DNA from: an uncultured Sphingomonadales bacterium
GTDB lineage: Bacteria; Pseudomonadota; Alphaproteobacteria; Sphingomonadales; Sphingomonadaceae
NCBI GenBank assembly: GCA_903868655.1
Contig: CAIPWG010000412.1
Location: forward strand, 1 to 5,573
Reading direction: 5' to 3'
Length of the DNA: 5,573 bases
Shown: one piece after another, positions 1 to 4,902 of the stretch
Layout: every line of letters begins with the position of its first letter
Numbering within the stretch: the stretch's first letter is position 1
Position numbers and translations under genes: made by a program
Notes under the pieces: model-generated
Databases searched by the model: none
Told to the model about the DNA's origin: nothing
The model's input: the letters and a program-made list of their open reading frames with translations, nothing else

Positions 1-255
1 GAAGAAGCCGGCGTGATCGGTACGATCGCACCCGCCCCGCTCGGCCGCTATGTCTATGACAAGATCCTTCGGTCAGGCGCAGCAGTACGCACCGAAGTTG
101 CGGTTTTCCCCATGGTGGTCAGCGAAGAATTGGCAGAATGGCCCGAGGCGAGTGTACGGACACGGCGCTGGTTTTCATTGACCGAAGCCGCAGCCCAAGT
201 CGATGAGCCCGATCTTGGCGTGCTGATTTTGGGGTTTCGTGTTCCAGCCATCTGA
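1..255 (+). CDS. Nudix hydrolase, C-terminal part (5' end outside window)
   Basis: This is the last 84 residues of a Nudix-superfamily hydrolase; the reading frame is open from the first base and ends at TGA 253-255. The first five residues, EEAGV, match the end of the Nudix box (REUXEEXGU), whose glutamates bind the catalytic metal. The rest of the box and the N-terminus lie upstream of the window. After it come a VYDK segment, a VFPMVVSEEL strand and a WPEASVRTRRWFSLTEAAA stretch. The W-x-E ... R-x-R-W-F/M-s-x-x-E-A-A pattern is what I recall from small bacterial Nudix proteins related to diphosphoinositol-polyphosphate phosphohydrolases (DIPP-like). These hydrolyse a nucleoside or inositol diphosphate linked to another moiety. 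The exact substrate cannot be read from this fragment. An internal GTG at 13 gives an open frame but is not the true start, because it would cut through the Nudix box. Family assignment is fairly sure; the subfamily is inference. Confidence 0.82.
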   Translation, partial: EEAGVIGTIAPAPLGRYVYDKILRSGAAVRTEVAVFPMVVSEELAEWPEASVRTRRWFSLTEAAAQVDEPDLGVLILGFRVPAI

Positions 256-279
256 TCGACACCCGTTTGCACAGCGCGC

Positions 280-307
280 TTGAGCCGTGCCACGATGCGG
301 CTAGGAT
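280..307 (+). promoter_or_regulatory. Candidate sigma-70 promoter for the aldehyde dehydrogenase gene
   Basis: TTGAGC at 280-285 and TAGGAT at 302-307 are 16 bases apart, and each matches four of six consensus bases. Transcription would start near 314, giving a leader of about 34 bases that holds the Shine-Dalgarno site at 335-339. The position in the short gap after the Nudix gene fits, but the match is moderate and read by eye. Confidence 0.38.
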
Positions 308-334
308 AGGTCGTTCTCTGCTGATCGCCGCCCC

Positions 335-339
335 AAGGA
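335..339 (+). promoter_or_regulatory. Shine-Dalgarno site that decides the aldehyde dehydrogenase start
   Basis: AAGGA lies 8 bases before the ATG at 348. It overlaps the in-frame ATG at 339, so that codon cannot use it. This favours 348 over 339 and over the TTG at 267, whose extra residues look unlike an aldehyde dehydrogenase N-terminus. Confidence 0.65.
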
Positions 340-347
340 TGCTGCCG

Positions 348-1781
348 ATGTCGTTTACTGCCAATGCTCGCAAATTCTACATCGACGGCGCATGGATCGA
401 GCCGGCGCAAACCGCCACGCTCGATGTCATCAATCCTGCAACCGAAGTGCCGTTTGAGACGATTGCGATGGGCAGCGCGGCCGATGTCGATCGTGCGGTG
501 GCCGCAGCGCGCAAAGCCTATGGCACCTGGGCCTTTTCGACGCGAGACGAGCGACTGAACCTGCTGCGCAACGTACTCGAAGAATACAACCGCCGGTTCG
601 AAGATATCGCGCAAGCGGTCAGCACAGAAATGGGCGCACCGATAACCTTTGCCCGCGAAGCCCAGGCCTGGGCCGGGCGCGCGCATATGGAAGCCACAAT
701 CAAGGCGCTTGAAGATTTTCATTTCGAAGAGTTGCGCGGCACGACCCAATTGATCCGCGAACCGATTGGCGTGACGGCCCTGATCACGCCATGGAACTGG
801 CCGCTCAACCAGATCGTGTGCAAAGTGGCACCCGCGATCGCTGCGGGCTGCACCGTCGTGCTCAAACCTTCGGAAATTGCGCCGGTCAGCGGCTTGCTGT
901 TTGCCGAGATCATGGATGCGGCCGGTACCCCACCCGGCGTCTTCAATCTCGTCAATGGCAATGGTCCCGACGTCGGCCAAGTGCTGGCCGAACACCGCGA
1001 TGTCGACATGGTATCGTTCACGGGTTCGACCCGCGCGGGCATACTGGTGGCCAAAGCGGCAGCCGACACAGTGAAGCGCGTGGCGCAGGAACTGGGCGGC
1101 AAATCGGCCAACATCATCCTGCCCAATGCCGATCTGGCCGCTGCAGTCGCAGCGGGTGTGCTCGGCTGCTTCAGCAATTCGGGTCAATCGTGCGATGCCC
1201 CCACGCGCATGCTGGTTCCGGCTGATCGCCATGCCGAGGCGCTGGAGGTGGCGCGCGCTGCCGCTGCCACGCTGGTGATCGGCGATCCCGCCGACGAAGC
1301 AACGACGCAAGGCCCGGTGGTCAGCGCCACGCAATGGGAAAAGATCCAGCGCCTGATCCAGATCGCCATCGATGAAGGCGCAGAGCTGGTTGCTGGTGGC
1401 ACCGGTCGCCCCGAAGGCATCGATACCGGCTATTTCGTCAAGCCCACCGTATTTGGCGGCGTCACCCCCGCCATGACGATCGCCCATGAGGAAGTGTTCG
1501 GATCGGTGCTGGCCATCATGCCGTACGACAGCATCGAACAAGCCGTCACGTTGGCCAACGATACCGTTTATGGTCTGGGCAACTATATCGCAGGGACCGA
1601 CATCGACCAGATCCGCAGCATCGCTCGCCGCCTGCGTAGCGGTACGGTCAATATCAACTATCCTGATTGGGACACCTTTGCGCCGTTTGGTGGCTACAAA
1701 CAATCGGGCAACGGCCGTGAATACGCCGATTACGGTATTCATGACTTCCTGGAAATCAAGAGCGTGGTCGGCTGGGGCTGA
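348..1781 (+). CDS. NAD(P)-dependent aldehyde dehydrogenase, CddD-like
   Basis: A full-length 477-residue member of the aldehyde dehydrogenase superfamily, which oxidises an aldehyde to its carboxylic acid with NAD(P)+ in the cytoplasm. The key residues are present: Asn150 in TPWNWPLNQ (oxyanion), LKPSE and FTGSTRAG of the Rossmann fold, general base Glu248 in QELGGKS, nucleophile Cys282 in GQSCDAPTRM, Glu382 in EEVFG (cofactor ribose contact), and the C-terminal PFGGYKQSGNGRE signature. The phrasing around the cysteine (SGQSC-x-APTRMLVP) and at TPWNWPLNQIVCKVAPA is what I recall from the branch named after Rhodococcus CddD, an oxo-lauric acid dehydrogenase of cyclododecanol breakdown. The true substrate is unknown. 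The start at 348 is chosen for its Shine-Dalgarno site and because MSFTANARKFYIDGAWI aligns with normal family N-termini. The gene begins 92 bases after the Nudix gene and 108 bases before uppP. No pathway partner is visible, so it probably works as a single unit. Family call very sure, substrate class tentative. Confidence 0.93.
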   Translation: MSFTANARKFYIDGAWIEPAQTATLDVINPATEVPFETIAMGSAADVDRAVAAARKAYGTWAFSTRDERLNLLRNVLEEYNRRFEDIAQAVSTEMGAPITFAREAQAWAGRAHMEATIKALEDFHFEELRGTTQLIREPIGVTALITPWNWPLNQIVCKVAPAIAAGCTVVLKPSEIAPVSGLLFAEIMDAAGTPPGVFNLVNGNGPDVGQVLAEHRDVDMVSFTGSTRAGILVAKAAADTVKRVAQELGGKSANIILPNADLAAAVAAGVLGCFSNSGQSCDAPTRMLVPADRHAEALEVARAAAATLVIGDPADEATTQGPVVSATQWEKIQRLIQIAIDEGAELVAGGTGRPEGIDTGYFVKPTVFGGVTPAMTIAHEEVFGSVLAIMPYDSIEQAVTLANDTVYGLGNYIAGTDIDQIRSIARRLRSGTVNINYPDWDTFAPFGGYKQSGNGREYADYGIHDFLEIKSVVGWG

Positions 1782-1786
1782 CCAAC

Positions 1787-1807
1787 ACCCGGCCCATGCC
1801 AGGGTTT
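1787..1807 (+). terminator. Weak candidate terminator after the aldehyde dehydrogenase gene
   Basis: Just after the stop codon, ACCCGGC (1787-1793) can pair with GCC-A-GGGT (1798-1805) around the loop CCAT with a single bulged A. Only three T follow (1805-1807). The stem is adequate but the T tract is poor, so it may end transcription inefficiently or not at all. Confidence 0.28.
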
Positions 1808-1852
1808 CAAAAATGTCCGCTGGTGCGAAATCTTGCGAGATCACCCCGGCCC

Positions 1853-1881
1853 TTGACACCGTGCTGCGCTGCGGCAATCCC
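1853..1881 (+). promoter_or_regulatory. Candidate promoter for uppP-ppk2 (perfect -35, poor -10)
   Basis: TTGACA at 1853-1858 is a perfect -35 hexamer within a CTTGAC context common in alphaproteobacteria. At the usual 17-base spacing the -10 position (1876-1881) reads AATCCC, a poor match; GGCAAT at 1873-1878 is closer in sequence but only 14 bases away. If used, transcription would start around 1888-1890, almost on the uppP ATG. Confidence 0.35.
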
Positions 1882-1889
1882 CTGCGCCC

Positions 1890-2705
1890 ATGGATAGCCT
1901 CAACCTTACCGCCATCGTGCTTGGCATCGTCGAAGGACTGACCGAGTTCCTTCCTGTTTCCTCGACCGGCCATCTGGTGCTGGCGACCGATCTTCTGGGG
2001 TATGACCTCAAAGATTGGGAGGTGTTCAACATTGTGATCCAGTTGCCCGCGATCATGGCGGTGGTGGTGGTCTATTGGCGCACTTTTGCCGACGTCGCGG
2101 TGGGTGCCTTGCGGCGCGACAGCGCGTCGCTTCATTTCATCCGCAATGTCCTGCTGGCGTTTATCCCGGCGGCGGTGCTCGGTGTGCTGCTCAAGAAAAA
2201 GATCGATATTCTGCTCGAATCACCGATGGTCGTGGCGATCGCGCTGATCGTGGGCGGGTTTGCGATCATCCTGATCGAACGCATGGCACGCCAACGGTCC
2301 TATGAACCGGTCAGTGCGCTGCCCGCGCGTCGTTCGTTTTTGATCGGCCTCGTCCAATGTATTGCGATGATCCCCGGCGTATCGCGTTCGGGCGCCACCA
2401 TTATGGGCGCCTTGGCGATGGGCGAAAATCGCAAGACCGCTGCAGAATTCAGCTTTTTCCTGGCCGTGCCGACGATGTTTGGCGCTACTGCGAAGCAATT
2501 GTGGGACAACCGCCATACACTGGCCGCGCATAGCGGGTCAGTCGGGCTGACCCAGATCGCCATCGGCTCGGTCGTGTCTTTCGTGGTCGCGCTGGTCGTC
2601 ATCAAGCTGTTCATCGGTTACATCAGTCGCCACGGCTTTGTGCCCTTTGCGGTCTACCGCATTGTCGTGGGCGCAGCCGCACTGGTCTGGCTGCTGAAAG
2701 CCTGA
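1890..2705 (+). CDS. uppP: Undecaprenyl-diphosphatase UppP (BacA family)
   Basis: This integral membrane enzyme removes a phosphate from undecaprenyl diphosphate on the periplasmic face, recycling the lipid carrier for peptidoglycan and other envelope polymers. Raising its level gives bacitracin resistance, hence the older name bacA. The 271-residue length is normal. Both family signatures are present: the E-x3-E box with Glu15 and Glu19 in EGLTEFLPVSSTGH (His28 at its end), and IPGVSRSGAT at about 161-170 with Ser165 and Arg166. Hydrophobic segments fit the polytopic fold, for example about 46-62, 86-101, 112-130, 186-200, 222-243 and 255-270. The start is secure because the family begins a few residues before LGIVEGLTEF, but no Shine-Dalgarno site is visible before the ATG. 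The stop overlaps the next gene's ATG, so the two are almost certainly one transcript and probably translationally coupled. Confidence 0.96.
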   Translation: MDSLNLTAIVLGIVEGLTEFLPVSSTGHLVLATDLLGYDLKDWEVFNIVIQLPAIMAVVVVYWRTFADVAVGALRRDSASLHFIRNVLLAFIPAAVLGVLLKKKIDILLESPMVVAIALIVGGFAIILIERMARQRSYEPVSALPARRSFLIGLVQCIAMIPGVSRSGATIMGALAMGENRKTAAEFSFFLAVPTMFGATAKQLWDNRHTLAAHSGSVGLTQIAIGSVVSFVVALVVIKLFIGYISRHGFVPFAVYRIVVGAAALVWLLKA

Positions 2706-3511
2706 TGCCGCATTCACCCGACCGGTTGGGGCACAAGCGCTACGCCCCGCTGCTGGAGGGCATGCAGGAAGAATTGAGCGTGGCCGCGCGCTGGGTCGCA
2801 AAAACCGGCGCGCGCGTTCTGGTATTGTTTGAAGGCCGCGACACCTCGGGGAAGACCGGGGTGATCCATGCCCTTTCAGAAAAGCTCAACCCACGCCAGG
2901 TGCGAACGGTTGCATTGGACAAACCCACTCCCGCTGAACAAGGGCAGTGGTATTTCCAACGCTATGTCGCGCATCTGCCCTCACCCGGCGAAATCGTGCT
3001 GTTTGACCGGAGTTGGTACAACCGCGCCGGGATCGAGGCCGTGATGGGCTATGCCGAACCCGCACATGTGAACGGTTTTCTTGCGGCGGCTCCGGTGTTT
3101 GAACGCCTGCTGGTCGATGATGGCATTTTGGTGTTCAAATATTGGCTGTGTTGCGATCAGGCCGAGCAGGAAAAGCGCTTTGCCGCGCGCCGCGACGATC
3201 CGTTCAAGCGCTGGAAACTGTCCAGCGTCGACTTGGCCGCGCGCCACCACTATTCCGACTACACCCGCGCGCGTGAAACCATGTTGGCCGCGACCCACAG
3301 CCCCCATGCGCCCTGGACGCTCGTCGACTTCAACGACCAGCGGCGCGGCCGGCTGACCCTGATCCGCAATTTGCTCGATCGCCTGCCCGATACCCGAATC
3401 ACCGAGCAGACTATCGACCTGCCTGCGCTGCACCATGCGCCCCATCGCGAACAATTTGGCACGATCCAGCCTTTACCGCCGTTTTCGGCGCCACACGACG
3501 ACGATGATTAG
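2705..3511 (+). CDS. ppk2: Polyphosphate kinase 2, class I (PPK2 family)
   Basis: PPK2 enzymes are soluble P-loop kinases that move phosphate between inorganic polyphosphate and nucleoside diphosphates, mostly making GTP or ATP from polyphosphate. The 268-residue protein has the single-domain class I layout. Walker A is GRDTSGKT (residues 44-51, Lys50). The segment QWYFQRYVAHLPSPGEIVLF is followed by the Walker B/DRSWYNRAG motif (Asp101, Arg102) and VMGY. The lid region EKRFAARRDDPFKRWKLS (about 156-173) has the basic residues that hold the polyphosphate chain. The C-terminus ends in PPFSAPHDDDD, a proline-rich acidic tail outside the core. One oddity is Thr-Ser and Thr in the P-loop where family members I recall have GRDAAGKGG. 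The ATG shares its A with the uppP stop (TGATG). Upstream GAAAG at 2696-2700 is a poor, very close ribosome site, so translation probably depends on ribosomes finishing uppP. Family call very sure; the nucleotide preferred is not readable. Confidence 0.93.
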   Translation: MPHSPDRLGHKRYAPLLEGMQEELSVAARWVAKTGARVLVLFEGRDTSGKTGVIHALSEKLNPRQVRTVALDKPTPAEQGQWYFQRYVAHLPSPGEIVLFDRSWYNRAGIEAVMGYAEPAHVNGFLAAAPVFERLLVDDGILVFKYWLCCDQAEQEKRFAARRDDPFKRWKLSSVDLAARHHYSDYTRARETMLAATHSPHAPWTLVDFNDQRRGRLTLIRNLLDRLPDTRITEQTIDLPALHHAPHREQFGTIQPLPPFSAPHDDDD

Positions 3512-3521
3512 GCCGCCCGGC

Positions 3522-3527
3522 TTGACA
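3522..3527 (+). promoter_or_regulatory. TTGACA box, possible -35 of a promoter ahead of rpmG
   Basis: A perfect TTGACA lies 11 bases after the ppk2 stop, in the same CTTGACA context as the box before uppP. No good -10 hexamer sits 16-18 bases downstream (the region reads GCAACGGC), so the promoter call is weak. A start from here would place the hairpin at 3589-3617 inside the rpmG leader. Confidence 0.3.
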
Positions 3528-3588
3528 TCCAGGCGATTCTGCCGCAACGGCGAGCGCCTGTATCGCATCACGGTGTGACGCAAAGGCG

Positions 3589-3617
3589 GGGCGGCAAAAT
3601 GGCCGCCCGTTGTTTTT
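3589..3617 (+). terminator. Rho-independent terminator after uppP-ppk2, ahead of rpmG
   Basis: GGGCGGC (3589-3595) pairs perfectly with GCCGCCC (3602-3608) around the loop AAAATG, and TTGTTTTT follows at 3610-3617. This is a textbook intrinsic terminator on the + strand. It should close the uppP-ppk2 transcript. Because the rpmG ATG is only 42 bases further on, it may also act as an attenuator for readthrough into rpmG. Confidence 0.8.
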
Positions 3618-3648
3618 GCGGGGCATCGCATTTCACGACCCCAGTTTC

Positions 3649-3652
3649 AGGA
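3649..3652 (+). promoter_or_regulatory. Ribosome binding site of rpmG
   Basis: AGGA sits 7 bases before the ATG at 3660, the clearest ribosome site in the right half of the window. It fits the high translation expected for a ribosomal protein and confirms the start. Confidence 0.6.
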
Positions 3653-3659
3653 TAGAGTC

Positions 3660-3827
3660 ATGGCTAAGCCCGCAACCGTCAAGATCCGCCTGGTCTCGAC
3701 CGCAGACACCGGTTTCTTCTACGTAACCAAGAAGAACCCGCGCAACTCGACCGAAAAATTCACCTTCCGCAAGTACGATCCTGTCGTGCGCAAGCATGTC
3801 GAGTTCAAAGAAGCCAAGATCAAGTAA
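3660..3827 (+). CDS. rpmG: 50S ribosomal protein L33
   Basis: A 55-residue basic protein starting [20 protein letters not shown] and ending FKEAKIK, the expected size and pattern for bacterial L33 of the large ribosomal subunit. Conserved parts include [22 protein letters not shown] and [17 protein letters not shown]. It has no cysteines, so it lacks the two CXXC zinc-binding pairs of the C+ form and is the zinc-independent type, as in E. coli and other proteobacteria. An AGGA site lies 7 bases upstream. The gene stands 42 bases after a terminator hairpin, so it needs a promoter of its own or readthrough. LolA starts 43 bases later with no terminator between, so the two may share a transcript. 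The ATG at 3796, which opens the LolA frame inside this gene, is not a start. Confidence 0.97.
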   Translation: MAKPATVKIRLVSTADTGFFYVTKKNPRNSTEKFTFRKYDPVVRKHVEFKEAKIK

Positions 3828-3870
3828 CGGGTTCACGCGCGGTTCAAGCACCGACGCCGATGGCATTCGC

Positions 3871-4536
3871 ATGAACCGCACGATACTCCGAACTACGCGA
3901 CGTGGCCTGCTTGGCACGATCGCCTCAGCAACCCTCGTCGCCTGCGCGACGGGGGTGCTTGCTTCTGGCCCCGCTTACGCCGATGCACCCGCCGACATTG
4001 CCCAGGCGGTCAAAGCCTTGCGCGCGGTCGACACGATGCGCGCCGATTTCATTCAGACCGATGGTAATGGCGGGCGCCTGACCGGCACATTGACGATGAA
4101 ACGGCCTGGCAAAATCCGTTTTCAATACCAGCCCGGCGTGCCCCTACTCATTGTATCGGACGGCACCGCGCTGACCATGATCGATTACGAAGTGCGCCAG
4201 GTGCAGCGCTGGCCGATCCGCAACAGCCCGCTTGGCGCGTTGCTCGATCCCGATAAGGATGTGGCGCGGTTTGCAAAACTGAACCCCACCGGCCGCGCCG
4301 ATCTTATCAGTATGGCCGTGCGCGACCCTGGCCACCCCGAATATGGCACATTGACCCTGCTGATGGTGCGTAAGGCTTCGGCACCAGGTGGGCTGGAGCT
4401 TGATTCGTGGATTTCCACCGATGCCCAATCACGGCGCACGATGGTTCGACTGCAGAACCCGCAATATGGTGTGCCGGTAAACGATGCGGTGTTCAAATGG
4501 ATCGACCCGCGCGCGCAAAATCACCGCGCAGGCTGA
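3871..4536 (+). CDS. lolA: LolA-type outer-membrane lipoprotein carrier
   Basis: LolA is a periplasmic chaperone that takes lipoproteins from the LolCDE transporter at the inner membrane and hands them to the outer membrane. This 221-residue protein has an export signal, then a LolA-like beta-rich domain: AVKALRAVDTMRADFIQTDGNGG, GTLTMKRPGKIRFQY, LLIVSDGTALTMIDYEVRQVQRWPI, SPLGALLDP, and a C-terminal DSWISTDAQSRRTMVRLQN ... FKWIDPR. The K-R-P-G-K-I-R-F-x-Y strand and SDG turn are typical of the family. The signal region is ambiguous: a twin arginine at 10-11 (TRRGLLG), a lipobox-like LVAC ending at Cys25, and a signal peptidase I site AYA|DA after residue 37. The frame opens at 3796 inside rpmG, but the hydrophobic signal places the start at 3871. 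No clear Shine-Dalgarno site precedes it, so it may rely on readthrough from rpmG. Confidence 0.88.
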   Translation: MNRTILRTTRRGLLGTIASATLVACATGVLASGPAYADAPADIAQAVKALRAVDTMRADFIQTDGNGGRLTGTLTMKRPGKIRFQYQPGVPLLIVSDGTALTMIDYEVRQVQRWPIRNSPLGALLDPDKDVARFAKLNPTGRADLISMAVRDPGHPEYGTLTLLMVRKASAPGGLELDSWISTDAQSRRTMVRLQNPQYGVPVNDAVFKWIDPRAQNHRAG

Positions 4537-4602
4537 TAAAACCCGCCCAGGCCGAAATTCTTAACCAAACTTTGCCCGGCCCTAAAGAAACGCCACCCGC
4601 AA

Positions 4603-4641
4603 TTTGCCCATAGTTCGTTCATCGAACAGAAAGCGGGCAAA
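4603..4641. repeat. Nested inverted repeat downstream of lolA
   Basis: TTTGCCC (4603-4609) pairs with GGGCAAA (4635-4641), and inside it GTTCG (4613-4617) pairs with CGAAC (4623-4627) around TTCAT. No T tract follows on either strand, so it is not a good intrinsic terminator. A second TTTGCCC at 4571-4577 could compete for the same arm. It may protect the lolA transcript end or be chance. Confidence 0.35.
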
Positions 4642-4746
4642 CCCTAAGAAAGCTTCAGCAAGGCAGACAGAGCGGGCTCTCCCCCCCCCCGGTGTCCGCT
4701 CACAAACCCTCAACCGGGTCTGTCTTGCGACAGCGTGACGAACGCA

Positions 4747-4792
4747 GCTGGAACCCTCGCCCCTTACCGCCCCCCCAAGGGGCGAGGGTTTT
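4747..4792 (+). terminator. Long GC-rich hairpin with T run, probable terminator of lolA
   Basis: CCCTCGCCCCTT (4754-4765) pairs perfectly with AAGGGGCGAGGG (4777-4788) over the C-rich 11-base loop 4766-4776, and TTTT (4789-4792) follows. Outside it AA pairs with TT, and GCTGG (4747-4751) pairs with CCAGC (4793-4797) with two T bulged, giving about 19 base pairs in all. The 12-bp core plus T run suits termination of the transcript coming from lolA, about 210 bases after its stop. The CCCTCGCCCC type of palindrome resembles dispersed repeats I recall from Gram-negative genomes, so it may be a repeat serving as terminator. Confidence 0.6.
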
Positions 4793-4840
4793 CCAGCCAG
4801 CCTTTTTAAACAATCCAGTGATGCACATTTCTTTGCTGTC

Positions 4841-4886
4841 GCATCGCTGTTTGCAAAAAACCGGTTCCCACTTTTTTGCGCGATGC
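4841..4886. repeat. Imperfect hairpin in repeat copy 1
   Basis: GCATCGC (4841-4847) pairs with GCGATGC (4880-4886). After a five-base bulge TGTTT on the left side, GCAAAAAA (4853-4860) pairs with TTTTTTGC (4872-4879). The loop is the 11 bases 4861-4871, CCGGTTCCCAC. All 15 pairs are perfect apart from the bulge, and the last five bases belong to copy 2. Confidence 0.7.
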
Positions 4887-4902
4887 ACATTTCTTTGCTG
4901 TC

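Noticed and set aside
267..347. TTG 267 or ATG 339 as the aldehyde dehydrogenase start
   Set aside because: ATG 339 overlaps the AAGGA site that serves 348, and the residues encoded from 267 do not resemble the family's N-terminus.
1826..1842. Small hairpin ATCT-TGCG-AGAT before uppP
   Set aside because: Only four base pairs without a T tract or any link to a start site; such stems are expected by chance.
54..2135. 693-codon open frame on the minus strand
   Set aside because: It lies opposite the Nudix, aldehyde dehydrogenase and uppP genes, which have clear family motifs. Its translation is rich in Arg, His, Asp and Gly without recognisable domains, as expected from the complement of GC-rich coding DNA.
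3796..3870. Upstream ATG extending LolA by 25 residues into rpmG
   Set aside because: The extension is the rpmG 3' end read in another frame. It would bury the signal peptide inside the protein. ATG 3871 places the signal at the N-terminus.
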